Positions 17,810-27,428 of a stretch of 36,313 nt of DNA are shown in pieces. The position numbers were made by a program, and so were the translations under genes. Position 1 is the stretch's first letter. Each line of letters opens with the position of its first letter. Source of the DNA: Alphaproteobacteria bacterium (GTDB lineage: Bacteria; Pseudomonadota; Alphaproteobacteria; Sphingomonadales; Emcibacteraceae); assembly GCA_013152755.1 (NCBI GenBank), contig JAADFR010000073.1:1-36313 (forward strand), written 5' to 3'. Under the pieces are notes generated by a model. The model made no database searches. It was not told the DNA's origin and saw nothing but the letters and a program-made list of their open reading frames with translations.

Positions 17810-19734
17810 TGACTGAGAATTCCAAAACCTATGAAACCGCCCAATCGGACCTGATTGCCAGCGATATTGATGCCTATCTGACGGAGCAAGAGCATAAGAG
17901 CTTCCTGCGTTTCATCACTTGCGGCAGTGTGGATGACGGCAAATCGACCCTCATTGGCCGCCTGCTCTATGATTCGAAACTAATTTTTGAAGATCAACTG
18001 GCCAGCCTTGAGGACGACAGCAAAAAAATCGGCACCCAGGGCGGGGAGATTGACTTTGCCTTGCTTGTGGATGGCCTCGCCGCCGAGCGCGAACAGGGCA
18101 TCACCATTGATGTGGCCTATCGCTTTTTTGCCACCGACAAACGCAAATTCATTGTTGCCGATACCCCGGGCCATGAGCAATATACCCGCAATATGGCCAC
18201 CGGAGCCTCATCCGCCGATGTAGCCGTGATCCTGATTGATGCCCGGCGGGGCGTTTTGACCCAGACCCGGCGCCACAGTTATATCGTCAATCTTCTGGGC
18301 ATCCGTCATGCGGTGGTGGCAATCAACAAGATGGATCTTGTGGATTATGATCAGGAGGTCTTTCAGGCTATCGAAAAAGAATTCCGGACTTTTGCGGAAA
18401 ATCTGGATTTTTCAAGCATTCACTTCATCCCCATGTCAGCCCTCAAAGGCGACAATATCATGGATGTTGGCGATCATATGAATTGGTATGACGGGCCAAC
18501 ATTAATGGCTCATCTGGAAAGCATTGATGTGAGCCATGAGCGGGCGGCACAGCCTTTCCGTTTGCCGGTTCAGTGGGTCAACCGGCCCAATCTGGACTTT
18601 CGCGGCTTTTCCGGCACCATTGCCGCCGGAACAATCAAACCCGGTGATCCTATAATCGCCCTGCCCAGCGGTAAGACCAGCCATGTGAAAGCCATCGCCA
18701 CCTATGACGGTGACCTGGGTCAGGCCATGGCGGATCAGGCCATCACTCTGACTCTGACCGACGAAATTGATATTTCCAGGGGCGATGTGATTTCAGAATT
18801 TGACAAACGCCCGGAAGTTACCGATCAGTTTCAAGCCAAAATTATCTGGATGCATGATCAGCCCTTGCTGCCGGGGCGGCCTTATTTGATTAAGACCACC
18901 AACAAGACCGTAACCGGCGAGGTGACTGAGCTTAAATATAAAGTCAATGTGAATTCACTGGAACATGAGGCCGGGAAAACGCTAGAGCTCAATGAAGTGG
19001 GGCTGTGTAACTTCAACCTTGATACGCCGGTTGTTTATGAGCCTTACCGGGACAATGCCGCGCTCGGGGCCTTTATCATGATCGACAAGATCACCAATGT
19101 TACCGTGGCGGCGGGCATGATAGATTTCGGCCTGCGCCGGGCGACCAATGTCCATTGGCAGGCGGTGGATGTGAATAAAGATGTGCGCGCGGAGCAAAAA
19201 CGCCAAAAGCCGGTTGTTCTGTGGTTCACCGGCCTTAGTGCCTCCGGTAAATCCACCATTGCCAATCTGGTGGAGAAGAAACTCCATGCGCGCGGCAAGC
19301 ATACTTACCTTCTGGACGGAGACAATGTGCGCCATGGTCTAAACCGGGATCTGGGCTTTGTTGATGCGGACCGGGTGGAGAATATTCGCCGGGTGGGTGA
19401 AGTGGCCAAATTGATGATCGATGCGGGGCTGATTGTGCTGACCGCCTTTATCTCGCCCTTCCGGGCAGAACGGCGTATGGTACGTCAAATGCTGGAAGAT
19501 CATGAATTTGTTGAAGTTTTTGTAGATACACCCCTTGAAATATGCGAACAGCGCGACCCCAAGGGCCTGTATAAAAAAGCCCGTAGCGGCGAGATCAAGA
19601 ATTTCACCGGCTTTGACAGCCCTTACGAACAACCAGAACGGGCCGATATTCACCTGCATACCGGAAACATGAGTGCCGAGGATGCCGCCGATGCGGTGAT
19701 TGCTAAAATAGAAGAACAGTATTTATCTACCTGA
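17809..19734 (+). CDS. cysNC: CysNC fusion: sulfate adenylyltransferase GTPase subunit plus APS kinase
   Basis: 641 residues, two enzymes in one chain. The N-terminal EF-Tu-like GTPase has G1 GSVDDGKS (39-46), G2 threonine in GITID, G3 DTPGH (118-122) and G4 NKMD (173-176), followed by two beta-barrel domains to about 440. The C-terminal APS kinase has Walker A GLSASGKS (475-482), [15 protein letters not shown], and the family motifs DPKGLYKKA and FTGFDSPYE. Together with CysD it makes APS and phosphorylates it to PAPS. This fusion is common in Alphaproteobacteria. Its 3' end overlaps the convergent SulP gene by 8 bases. PAPS reductase, sulfite reductase and the cysHJI genes are not in the window. 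Confidence 0.97.
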   Translation: MTENSKTYETAQSDLIASDIDAYLTEQEHKSFLRFITCGSVDDGKSTLIGRLLYDSKLIFEDQLASLEDDSKKIGTQGGEIDFALLVDGLAAEREQGITIDVAYRFFATDKRKFIVADTPGHEQYTRNMATGASSADVAVILIDARRGVLTQTRRHSYIVNLLGIRHAVVAINKMDLVDYDQEVFQAIEKEFRTFAENLDFSSIHFIPMSALKGDNIMDVGDHMNWYDGPTLMAHLESIDVSHERAAQPFRLPVQWVNRPNLDFRGFSGTIAAGTIKPGDPIIALPSGKTSHVKAIATYDGDLGQAMADQAITLTLTDEIDISRGDVISEFDKRPEVTDQFQAKIIWMHDQPLLPGRPYLIKTTNKTVTGEVTELKYKVNVNSLEHEAGKTLELNEVGLCNFNLDTPVVYEPYRDNAALGAFIMIDKITNVTVAAGMIDFGLRRATNVHWQAVDVNKDVRAEQKRQKPVVLWFTGLSASGKSTIANLVEKKLHARGKHTYLLDGDNVRHGLNRDLGFVDADRVENIRRVGEVAKLMIDAGLIVLTAFISPFRAERRMVRQMLEDHEFVEVFVDTPLEICEQRDPKGLYKKARSGEIKNFTGFDSPYEQPERADIHLHTGNMSAEDAADAVIAKIEEQYLST

Positions 19735-21283
19735 TTTGTATATTTTCAGGTTTTATATGGGCAAATAACCCCATTATCCTGAACATATCACAGGTATCAT
19801 TTTGTTTAATTTCTATAGATACGGCCTTCGTGTCCGGCACGGTTTTTAAAATATCCGTCAAAGCGGATGTAATGCTGAGGTCGACAGATTCTATGTCCAT
19901 GAAATTCAGGTGAACCCGGTTATGTTTGGCTAAAGACTCATTAATACGGGTCATCAGGTCTTTGACCACCGCAAAGCTTAGGTGACCGCTGAGCTTTATG
20001 GTGATGCTGTCATTGGTGCCATCTTCCATTTCAATGGCGTCATCGCATTCAAAATATTGAATTTGGCTGAGCTGACTATTGCGCATTTTCCGGGAATAGA
20101 TCATGTGGGACAGGATAAGCCCCAAACCAATGGCGGTCACAAGGTCGGAAAAAACCGTAAGTAGCAATACGGCGAACATCAGGAAAATCTTGTCTTTGGG
20201 ATATATCCTTATGTTTTTCAAGAACCCCCAGTCAATAATATCCAGCCCGACTTTGAGCAGTAGCCCCGCCAAAACCGCCTGTGGTATTCTTTCCGCCGCA
20301 TCGCCCAGCAAGGTCACCAGAACCATCAGAATAACGGCATGCAACATTCCGGACAGCCGGGTCTTGCCGCCTGCGTTGATATTGACCACCGTCCTCATGG
20401 TGGCCCCGGCCCCCGGAATGCCGCCGATAAAACCAACCAGCGCGTTGCCAATGCCCTGCCCGATAAGCTCTTTATTGGACCTGTGGCTGGTCTTGGTCAA
20501 TTTATCCGCCACCGTGGCGGTCAGCAGGGTGTCAATAGACCCCAGAAGAGCCAGCATAAAGGCCGCCGTGATGATGCCCGGCATCTGTGATAGCGGCAGG
20601 GCAATGGACATGATATGCGGCATACCCGTATGTATATCCCCGATGGTTTTCAGGGCGGGAAAATAAAATACCCCAATCAACGTACCAACAATCAAGGCCA
20701 ATAAAGAGGCCGGGATATAATTCTTTAACCGCGCCGGCACCGTCAGAGTCATCAGGAAGGTAATGCCACCCAGCAGTAATGATGATTTGTCCAGATTTCC
20801 CAAGGCCGCCGGAATAGCTTCCATCGACCCGATCAGGCCGTGATGGGCCGAATAGTCACCCAATACGGGCAATAACTCCATCAGAATGATGATACAGCCA
20901 ATGCCCGTCATAAACCCGGAAATAACCGGCAGGGGGACATAATTTACGTAAGCCCCCAGTTTAAAAACCCCAAACAGGGCCTGTATGATCCCGCACAGAA
21001 TAATGATCATGAAAATAATCTCTGGCGCGCCGCCGTATTTCATGACTATTCCCGCCATCACCACGGTCATGGGTCCGGTCGGCCCTGAAATCTGTACCGG
21101 CGTACCGCCCAAGGCCGCCGCGACAAATCCCAGCACGATCGCCCCATACAGGCCTGCTGTCGGTCCCAGCCCGGACGCTACCCCAAAAGCCAGAGCCAGC
21201 GGCAAAGCAACCACGGCAGATGTCAGCCCGCCAAATATATCCTGTCTTAATCGTGTTACATTCATTTTCATGAAAAAGAACAT
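19727..21283 (-). CDS. SulP-family anion transporter with STAS domain
   Basis: About 518 residues. A membrane domain of roughly 10-14 helices carries the SulP signature ([41 protein letters not shown]), and a C-terminal cytoplasmic STAS domain occupies about the last 100 residues ([32 protein letters not shown]). SulP proteins move sulfate, bicarbonate or other anions; next to cysD-cysNC, sulfate uptake is the natural guess. The longest frame opens with TTG at 21292. ATGs at 21283, 21271 and 21265 are all possible and none has a good ribosome site; the family pattern would fit 21265 ([13 protein letters not shown]). It is divergent from the LysR gene. Confidence 0.9.
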   Translation of the reverse strand: MFFFMKMNVTRLRQDIFGGLTSAVVALPLALAFGVASGLGPTAGLYGAIVLGFVAAALGGTPVQISGPTGPMTVVMAGIVMKYGGAPEIIFMIIILCGIIQALFGVFKLGAYVNYVPLPVISGFMTGIGCIIILMELLPVLGDYSAHHGLIGSMEAIPAALGNLDKSSLLLGGITFLMTLTVPARLKNYIPASLLALIVGTLIGVFYFPALKTIGDIHTGMPHIMSIALPLSQMPGIITAAFMLALLGSIDTLLTATVADKLTKTSHRSNKELIGQGIGNALVGFIGGIPGAGATMRTVVNINAGGKTRLSGMLHAVILMVLVTLLGDAAERIPQAVLAGLLLKVGLDIIDWGFLKNIRIYPKDKIFLMFAVLLLTVFSDLVTAIGLGLILSHMIYSRKMRNSQLSQIQYFECDDAIEMEDGTNDSITIKLSGHLSFAVVKDLMTRINESLAKHNRVHLNFMDIESVDLSITSALTDILKTVPDTKAVSIEIKQNDTCDMFRIMGLFAHIKPENIQIR

Positions 21284-21353
21284 ACAGGCCAATATTTTTT
21301 TGAACAGTGAATATTATCTATACTTAACGACAATAATTTTGTATTTATTTTAT

Positions 21354-22217
21354 ATGGATGTCACTCTCGCCAAGACTTTTCTGACCATCATAGATGCCGG
21401 AAATTTCCGGATCGCCTCGGAACGTTTGCATGTCACGCAATCGACGGTGAGCGCGCGGGTTAAATCCCTCGAGGATCAGTTGGGAAAATCCCTGTTTATC
21501 CGCAATAAATCCGGCGCAACATTGACCCCGGCAGGCCGTAATTTTCAGGAATATGCTCTGAGCTTCATTCAGCTATGGGAAAAGGCCCTGACCAAGGTTG
21601 CCAGCGAAGACAGCTATCAGGATCATATCTCTATCGGGGCACGGCCGGGGCTGTGGGAACCCATTGTTATGGCATGGCTGCCCTGGGCCAAAGAAAATTT
21701 CCCCCAATTGGCCTTTAAGGCTGAATTCGGCATCGCTGACGACCTGATCCGCAAGTTGGAAGAAGGTATTGTTGACATTGCCCTGTTATTGTCCGCGCCA
21801 AGTATTCCCGGCATCACAGTGGAGCAGCTATATCTGGAAAAATTCCTGCTGGTCACCAAGGCTACAGATGTTCCGGAAAGCGGGTCTTTCACAGATTTTA
21901 TGGAAAAAAATTATATTGATGTGGATTGGGGCCGGGAATTTCGGGAAAGCAAAGATCATTATTTTCCGGGCCCTGCCGTGCCGCAGCTCTCGGTCAGTAT
22001 TGGCATTTACGGGGTGAAATATATTCTGGAATATGGCGGTTATGGCTATTTCCCCAATTCCATGATCTCAAAATATATTGAGTCCGGTGAATTGCGCGTC
22101 CTCGAGGATGCCCCGCAAATAACCCAGCCGATATATCTGGCCCATTGCCGGGATGATCATGACCAATATATCCCCTCTTTGCTGGCCGGTTTCCGGGAAA
22201 TTGCCGCCAAGATATAA
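21354..22217 (+). CDS. LysR-family transcriptional regulator, HdfR-like
   Basis: 287 residues from the ATG at 21354, where the frame reaches the normal LysR start (MDVTLAKTFLTIIDAGNF); the frame is open further upstream but that part is the antisense of the transporter gene. The winged helix-turn-helix is at about 2-60 (ASERLHVTQSTVSARVKSLEDQLG). The effector domain carries IGARPGLWEPIVMAWLPW and a VDWG segment, which recall E. coli HdfR rather than the longer CysB. The only intergenic space to the divergent SulP gene is about 70 AT-rich bases, so this regulator probably acts on sulP and on itself. The signal it senses is unknown. No Shine-Dalgarno is visible before the chosen ATG. Confidence 0.85.
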   Translation: MDVTLAKTFLTIIDAGNFRIASERLHVTQSTVSARVKSLEDQLGKSLFIRNKSGATLTPAGRNFQEYALSFIQLWEKALTKVASEDSYQDHISIGARPGLWEPIVMAWLPWAKENFPQLAFKAEFGIADDLIRKLEEGIVDIALLLSAPSIPGITVEQLYLEKFLLVTKATDVPESGSFTDFMEKNYIDVDWGREFRESKDHYFPGPAVPQLSVSIGIYGVKYILEYGGYGYFPNSMISKYIESGELRVLEDAPQITQPIYLAHCRDDHDQYIPSLLAGFREIAAKI

Positions 22218-22350
22218 CGGGTATTTAGGATAAAAAACCCTTTCAGGGCAAATAAATACACAATAATCGAAGTTAATCTTAAATAAATTTTGTTAGACAA
22301 GATGAAACAAGAAGACTATTTTGCCCGGTGAATGAAGATACAGGTGTAAT

Positions 22351-22665
22351 ATGAAGCTGTTAGATCTAAAATACATATTGAATGATGACACTAGTTTTTC
22401 CGTTCCCGGAATTAAGAGAACCATTCTAATGGTAGCCTTGGGGGCGCTGGCCGTTCTTTTTATCGCCGGCCTGACGTTTGAGGGGGAATATCTCACCTTC
22501 CTGAGTTTTGAATGGCTCATGGAATATATTGGATTATTAAATAAAAACTGGATCAATGGTCATCACGGGTTGTTCCTCCATGAGCTACAGATCGTATTTC
22601 TGGTCACATTTATATTTGAGATGTCCTATCTTATGTCCAGATACATGCGGGACTGGAAATTGTGA
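22351..22665 (+). CDS. Small two-helix membrane protein coupled to TrkH
   Basis: 104 residues, family not recognised. Hydrophobic helices are visible at about 26-45 (ILMVALGALAVLFIAGLTF) and 78-95 (LQIVFLVTFIFEMSYLM), with a soluble loop between them and a short basic tail (RYMRDWKL). Its stop codon overlaps the GTG start of the TrkH gene in the sequence GTGA, so both are translated together. The gap to the LysR gene upstream is 133 bases, enough for a promoter. Partnership with TrkH is inferred only from coupling; the usual TrkH partner, cytoplasmic TrkA, is not in the window and is unrelated to this protein. Confidence 0.75.
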   Translation: MKLLDLKYILNDDTSFSVPGIKRTILMVALGALAVLFIAGLTFEGEYLTFLSFEWLMEYIGLLNKNWINGHHGLFLHELQIVFLVTFIFEMSYLMSRYMRDWKL

Positions 22666-24167
22666 CCGCCCTTTCCGGGGCGCGCGAAAGTTACGTGCCC
22701 ACCATCAAGGCCTCAAAAAATATCGAATTTGATATGGTGTTTCTGGTCATCGGGCTGTTCCTGATGATCATAGGTGTTGGCATGTTTATCCCGGCAATTG
22801 TCGATGCGGCGGTCGGCAATCCCGACTGGCAGGTTTTTGCAGTCTGCGCGTCTTTTGTCACCTTCATCGGCGGGTTGCTTTTTCTATCGAACAAAAGCGA
22901 CTATTCGGAGCTGTCCATTAAACAGGGCTTCCTGATTACGGTCCTCGCCTGGATTGCAGTTCCCATGATGGGGGCTTTGCCTTTTGTTTTTTCCGATTTG
23001 AATCTGAGCTATACCGATGCCTTCTTTGAGGCCATGTCCGGCATCACCACCACCGGGTCCACTGTCGTAACCGGCCTTGACGGATTGCCGCCGGGCATCT
23101 TGTTATGGCGCAGCCTGCTTCAATGGTTTGGCGGAGTCGGGATTATTGTCATGGGCGTGGGCATCATGCCTCTGCTTCAGATCGGCGGCATGCAGCTGTT
23201 CCGGGTGGAGGCCTTTGACGTCAGCGAGAATTTTATCCCCCGCGCCACACAGCTGGCCCTGTCCCTGTCTTTTCTCTATATGGCGCTGACCCTGATCTGC
23301 GCGGTCATTCTCTGGATGGCGGGGATGACCCCGTTTGAGGCCGCCTGCCATGCCTTTACCACGCTGTCCACCGGCGGTTTTTCCACCTCCGACGGCTCTG
23401 TGGGTCATTTTGACAGCGCGGCGATTGATTATATCATATCCCTGTTTATGGTCTTGGGCAGTCTGCCTTTTATCTTACAGCTAAAAATGCTGGCGGGGCA
23501 TCCTTTAAGCCTTATTCGGGATTCGCAGGTGCGCTGGTTCATCATGTTGCTGGTGATCATCATCGGCATCTTATCCCTCTGGTTATGGGGCATGCGGGAT
23601 TTTGAGTTTACCCTGGCCTTGCGCCAAACCACATTCAATGTGATTTCGGTTATCACCGGCACCGGTTATGCCTCCACTGATTATACCGCATGGGGAATGT
23701 TCTCTGTTATCATCTTCTTTTTCATCATGTTTATCGGCGGCTGCGCCGGGTCTACATCCTGCGGCGTAAAGATTTTCCGGGTTCAGATCATGGTCTTGAC
23801 CGCCAAGGCGCACCTGAAAAAGATACTCTGGCCCAATATTGTCTCAGACACAAAATACAAAAACCGGACCGTCAGCGAGAATGTGGCAGGATCCGTTTTT
23901 GCCTATCTGTTTTTATTCATTGTATGCCTTTTCCTTTTGACAATCGCCCTGACCCTGACCGGGCTGGATTTTACAACGGCCCTGTCCGGTGCCGGCACCG
24001 CCATGGCCAATGTGGGGCCGGGCGTTGGGGAATTAATCGGCCCTGCGGGAAATTTCCAGAGCCTGCCGGATACGGCCAAATGGCTGCTGTCTTTTGGGAT
24101 GTTGCTGGGCCGTCTTGAACTGTTTGCGGTTCTGGTGCTTTTCTCACCCCAGTTTTGGCGGTATTGA
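22662..24167 (+). CDS. trkH: TrkH-family potassium uptake protein
   Basis: 501 residues starting at GTG. It has four pore units of two helices around a selectivity loop: ITTTGSTV (about 127), STGGFST (about 235), TGTGYAS and NVGPG. These are characteristic of TrkH/KtrB, and glycine filters are intact. About ten membrane helices are visible. It should move potassium into the cell, coupled to sodium or protons, normally gated by TrkA. It overlaps the small membrane protein gene upstream (GTGA) and, at the other end, shares 24 bases with the convergent SDR gene. The start is supported by coupling to the upstream gene rather than by a separate ribosome site. Confidence 0.93.
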   Translation: MTALSGARESYVPTIKASKNIEFDMVFLVIGLFLMIIGVGMFIPAIVDAAVGNPDWQVFAVCASFVTFIGGLLFLSNKSDYSELSIKQGFLITVLAWIAVPMMGALPFVFSDLNLSYTDAFFEAMSGITTTGSTVVTGLDGLPPGILLWRSLLQWFGGVGIIVMGVGIMPLLQIGGMQLFRVEAFDVSENFIPRATQLALSLSFLYMALTLICAVILWMAGMTPFEAACHAFTTLSTGGFSTSDGSVGHFDSAAIDYIISLFMVLGSLPFILQLKMLAGHPLSLIRDSQVRWFIMLLVIIIGILSLWLWGMRDFEFTLALRQTTFNVISVITGTGYASTDYTAWGMFSVIIFFFIMFIGGCAGSTSCGVKIFRVQIMVLTAKAHLKKILWPNIVSDTKYKNRTVSENVAGSVFAYLFLFIVCLFLLTIALTLTGLDFTTALSGAGTAMANVGPGVGELIGPAGNFQSLPDTAKWLLSFGMLLGRLELFAVLVLFSPQFWRY

Positions 24168-24932
24168 CCCTAAAATCTCTTTCGCTACATTAACCACATC
24201 ACCGGTAAAATTAATCATTTTCTGCCCCCCATCCACAGGGATCGTTACCCCGTTGATAGACGGCGATGAAATCAAAAGGCTGGCGGTTTCGGCAATGTCT
24301 TCCACCCGAAGCGGGCTACCGATAAAATTCAGATGACTGGCCAGCGCGAAGTTTTCCGCGCTCTGGCTATCGCTGATCAGGGTCAGGCCGGGGGCTATGC
24401 CATTGACCCGAAGTTTGGGGCTTAACCCCTGCGCCATCATCTCTGTTGCGCCCAGCAAACCATATTTGCTCAATGTATAGGAATGAAAATCCGGGTTCAG
24501 GGCGAAAACCTTGCTGTCGATGATATTGACCACACTGCCCCGTTCCCCGTCCGGAATCAGGCTGTGTAAGGCCCGCGCCAATTGCATGGGGGCGCGCAGA
24601 TTGACATTCTGATGAGAGGCAAAGCTGCCTTCGGTAAAATCACTGATATGGTCATCGACAAATTGCGAGGCATTATTGATCACATGGCGCGGCGCATGAT
24701 CCGGATGATCGCAGGCCGCAAGCAATTTTTCCACTGCCCCGTAATCACCAAGATCACATGGCACCAAAGCCCCGTCACCGCCCCGGTCCCGGATAAGGCT
24801 CAGAACCGCATCCGCTTCTGCGCGGGCCGTGTGATAATGCAGGTAAATAAAATGGCCTTTGGCCGCCAATGTCTCCGCAAGGCATCTGCCAATACGTTTT
24901 CCGGCGGCGGTGATCAGGATGGCGTCCTTCAT
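24144..24932 (-). CDS. Short-chain dehydrogenase, pteridine-reductase/FolM-like
   Basis: 262 residues. The NADP-binding glycine motif TAAGKRIG is at 8-15, NNAS at 86-89, and the active site reads D139, Y152, K156 (IIDSKV; SYTLSKYG). An Asp in place of the usual catalytic Ser, 13 positions before Tyr, is the mark of pteridine reductases such as Leishmania PTR1 and E. coli FolM. So reduction of a dihydropterin to the tetrahydro form is the best guess. Its ATG directly follows the stop codon of the pyruvoyltetrahydropterin-synthase-like gene (TGAATG), which supports a joint pterin role. It overlaps the trkH 3' end by 24 bases on the other strand. A generic SDR with other substrate remains possible. 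Confidence 0.82.
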   Translation of the reverse strand: MKDAILITAAGKRIGRCLAETLAAKGHFIYLHYHTARAEADAVLSLIRDRGGDGALVPCDLGDYGAVEKLLAACDHPDHAPRHVINNASQFVDDHISDFTEGSFASHQNVNLRAPMQLARALHSLIPDGERGSVVNIIDSKVFALNPDFHSYTLSKYGLLGATEMMAQGLSPKLRVNGIAPGLTLISDSQSAENFALASHLNFIGSPLRVEDIAETASLLISSPSINGVTIPVDGGQKMINFTGDVVNVAKEILGSIPPKLG

Positions 24933-25475
24933 TCACAGATCCAGATCGTTAATGGACATATCGGCCCGGCCCCACCAGGGAAGCTCCGGCCCCCCGTAAT
25001 GATCGGTGCAGATAACCTCTGCCGGATCACCGCGAAAGCTGACGGTATTGGTGGGGGTTTCCACAATCTCCACCTTGTCACAGCGCACGGCAAGGCCCTG
25101 ATCAAACAGGATAGCATTGATTTTTGACATGAAGCAGGCGGCCAAAACCTCAGTCGTTGGATCGCCCGGCGTAATCAGAATATGGGGCAGATTTTCCGGC
25201 TCCTGTTCCTTGAAATAATCCAGCATGGGATCCTGTGATGACAGTTGCAGGCTGTGATCCACATGGTCATCAATCCATTTGTGCCAGACGGATTTTAATA
25301 CCGCAAAGGGAGCCATCATATTTACTGCCCCGTCCAGCTGATTATAGCCGGTGCTGACCAGATAAACCTTCACATATTCATTATGGCCATGGGGGATGAA
25401 ACACCGGCTGCCCTTAAGGTTAAACAGACGATGGCTCATGCAGTATCGGCGGGTAAAACATATCTCAAAGCTCAT
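24933..25475 (-). CDS. 6-pyruvoyltetrahydropterin synthase / QueD-like enzyme
   Basis: 180 residues, longer than E. coli QueD (about 120). Zinc ligands H15 (MSHRL), H29 and H31 (PHGH) are present, with the candidate catalytic Cys C25 in C-x3-H-G-H spacing as in QueD. Asp/His of the relay lie in DDHVDH at 69-74, and PTTEVLA and E140 (VEIVETPTN) match the substrate-binding end. It should act on dihydroneopterin triphosphate or a related pterin. The next gene, directly abutting, looks like a pteridine reductase, so a tetrahydropterin pathway is more likely than queuosine. The start has no ideal ribosome site, and a 39-base gap separates it from the response regulator upstream. Confidence 0.82.
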   Translation of the reverse strand: MSFEICFTRRYCMSHRLFNLKGSRCFIPHGHNEYVKVYLVSTGYNQLDGAVNMMAPFAVLKSVWHKWIDDHVDHSLQLSSQDPMLDYFKEQEPENLPHILITPGDPTTEVLAACFMSKINAILFDQGLAVRCDKVEIVETPTNTVSFRGDPAEVICTDHYGGPELPWWGRADMSINDLDL

Positions 25476-25514
25476 GATTGGCTTGATAACTCAGTCACCC
25501 CCATGAGTCCAGAT

Positions 25515-26207
25515 TTATTTCCCCAGACGGTAGCCCCCGGCCTCATCGGTCACCAGAATGGTCGCGGCGGAGGGGTTCGGCTCTATTTTCTGACGCAGAC
25601 GATAGATATGGGTCTCCAGCGTGTGCGTGGTCACCCCCGCATTATAGCCCCAGACCTCATCCAGCAGAACATCCCGGTTCACAGGATTTCCGTCCGAGCG
25701 TTTGAGGTATTTCAGGATCGCGCTTTCCTTCTCCGTCAGGCGGATCAGCTCCTCTGTCTCCCGATTGACCAGAGTCTTGTCCCCGGGCCGGAAAGCATAG
25801 GGACCGATGACAAAGGACGCGTCCTCGCTGATGGCATGGGTCCGTAGCTGTGCGCGCACTCGGGCCAGCAGGATGCCGAATTTAAACGGTTTCGTCACAT
25901 AGTCATTAGCCCCGGCGTCAAGGCCCAGAATGGTGTCGCTGTCGCTGTCATTGGCGGTCAGCATGATGATCGGAATTTTGATGTTGGATTTGCGCAACAT
26001 GCGGCAAACCTCGCGTCCGTCAATATCCGGCAGGCCCACATCCAGAATGATCAGATCATAATTTCCTTCCTTGGCGGCCATCAGGCCATCACGGCCCGTA
26101 GCCGCCTCTGCCGTGGAAAATTCCTCATGAAAGGCCAGCTGCTCCGCCAGTGTCTCCCGCAGCTCATCATCATCATCGATAAGTAGAATATTATGGCTCT
26201 GTTCCAC
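25515..26207 (-). CDS. OmpR-type response regulator
   Basis: 230 residues from a GTG at 26207; AGGA lies 6 bases upstream, and the frame continues upstream only as the antisense of ribA. The receiver domain has the acidic pair D11-D12, phosphoacceptor D56 (LIILDVGLPDIDG), T84 and K106. A winged-helix DNA-binding domain follows from about 135 (LTEKESAILKYLKRSDGNPVNRDVLLDEVWGYN; THTLETHIYRLRQKI). There is no histidine kinase next to it, so it is an orphan. It lies in a minus-strand cluster with the two pterin genes and is divergent from ribA over about 85 bases. It could regulate either, but sequence gives no proof. Confidence 0.92.
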   Translation of the reverse strand: MEQSHNILLIDDDDELRETLAEQLAFHEEFSTAEAATGRDGLMAAKEGNYDLIILDVGLPDIDGREVCRMLRKSNIKIPIIMLTANDSDSDTILGLDAGANDYVTKPFKFGILLARVRAQLRTHAISEDASFVIGPYAFRPGDKTLVNRETEELIRLTEKESAILKYLKRSDGNPVNRDVLLDEVWGYNAGVTTHTLETHIYRLRQKIEPNPSAATILVTDEAGGYRLGK

Positions 26208-26291
26208 AGTTAATCCTGTTAATTTTTGCGACTGCGCACTATATATGCCAATATAACATATTAATTTAAGTCTTTGGAAAAGAATATAAGT

Positions 26292-27428
26292 ATGGCGGCT
26301 CCCATCACAAGTGACAGGGATGATAAAAATCGGCTCGATCACAAAATTGTGACCGTTCAGCGGGCCGCGTCCGACCTGCGCCGGGGCCTTCCCGTGGTGG
26401 TTTGCGGGGGGGGCAGCTCTATTCTGGTTCAGGCGGCGGAGCTGATCACCGACCCGTGGATACGGCGTCTTGAGGCTCTGTCCGGGGCGGCACCGCTGAT
26501 TGGTCTGACCCGGGAGCGGGCCAATGTCCTGCGGGTATCGCCCCGGTCCGCCGCCACCGCCCTGATCCGGCTTTCGGACCATATGAACAGCGCCGTAATT
26601 GCCGCCATGGCCGATCCGGCAGATGATTTGATGCAGCCCCTGAAAGGCCCGTTTCAGGTGGCGGATGAGACCGCAGACCTGACCCATGACGCCGGGCTTA
26701 AACTCTGCAAGATAGCGCGGCTTTTGCCTGCGGCCCTCTTTTCCGCGCCCCTTGCCGGGAATGGGCAGGCCTTTGCGAAGGGCGGGCATTTCCTCTCTGT
26801 CCATGCACAGGATATTCTGAATTATGACCGGAATGATGCGTCGGGCCTGCGCAAGATCATAGCGGCCAAGGTGCCGCTTGGCGGCGCGGAACAAACAACC
26901 ATGGTTGCCTTTCGCCCCCATGATGGCGGCACGGAGCATTTCGCCCTGATCATCGGCGATCCAAACCGCCATGACCCGGTGCTGACCCGTATCCATTCGG
27001 AGTGTTTCACTGGTGATCTTCTGGGGTCATTGAAATGCGATTGCGGCGAACAATTAAACGGGGCCATAACACATATGCAGGCGGCAGGCGGCGGCGTTCT
27101 GCTCTATCTGGCACAGGAAGGGCGCGGCATCGGCCTGATCAACAAGCTGCGCGCCTATCAGTTGCAGGATCAGGGTTTTGACACGGTGGATGCCAATGAA
27201 CGGCTCGGCTTTCACGCCGATGAACGCATTTTCGAACCGGCGGCAGAGATGCTGAAAATATTGGGGTTTGGGGCTGTGCGCCTGTTGACCAATAACCCGC
27301 TGAAGGTTGCGGGACTGGAAGAACAGGGCATCACAGTCAGCGAAAGGGTCGCCCATAGCTTCCCCGCCAATGCCCACAACGATCATTACTTGCGCACCAA
27401 AAAGAAACGTTCGGGCCATTTGTTATGA
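26292..27428 (+). CDS. ribA: GTP cyclohydrolase II with long N-terminal domain
   Basis: 378 residues from ATG 26292, with GGAAAAG before it; an in-frame TTG at 26274 is a weaker alternative. The C-terminal RibA domain (about 200-378) has zinc ligands C238, C249 and C251 (SECFTGDLLGSLKCDCG), the GRGIGL loop near 277-282, NERLGF, and the lysine-bearing TNNPLKV segment. It opens GTP to the pyrimidine precursor of riboflavin. The N-terminal ~190 residues are not the usual RibB (DHBP synthase) domain: I see no RibB signature, and the function of this part is unknown. It overlaps the exporter gene by 4 bases (ATGA). Position next to pterin genes is notable because GTP is also their starting substrate. 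Confidence 0.92.
   Translation: MAAPITSDRDDKNRLDHKIVTVQRAASDLRRGLPVVVCGGGSSILVQAAELITDPWIRRLEALSGAAPLIGLTRERANVLRVSPRSAATALIRLSDHMNSAVIAAMADPADDLMQPLKGPFQVADETADLTHDAGLKLCKIARLLPAALFSAPLAGNGQAFAKGGHFLSVHAQDILNYDRNDASGLRKIIAAKVPLGGAEQTTMVAFRPHDGGTEHFALIIGDPNRHDPVLTRIHSECFTGDLLGSLKCDCGEQLNGAITHMQAAGGGVLLYLAQEGRGIGLINKLRAYQLQDQGFDTVDANERLGFHADERIFEPAAEMLKILGFGAVRLLTNNPLKVAGLEEQGITVSERVAHSFPANAHNDHYLRTKKKRSGHLL

Noticed and set aside
20985-21353. N-terminal extension of the LysR gene by 123 codons
   Set aside because: It is the antisense of the SulP gene. The normal LysR N-terminus begins at 21354.
21293-21353. Sulfur-responsive riboswitch or CysB box near sulP/cysD
   Set aside because: The intergenic regions are AT-rich and short, and I could not match a known element.
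22232-22256. Terminator after the LysR gene
   Set aside because: Only a 4-bp CCCT/AGGG stem is present, and its T-run is on the minus strand, where no gene ends.
26208-26996. N-terminal extension of the response regulator by about 260 codons
   Set aside because: It is antisense to ribA and the receiver domain begins a few residues after the GTG at 26207.
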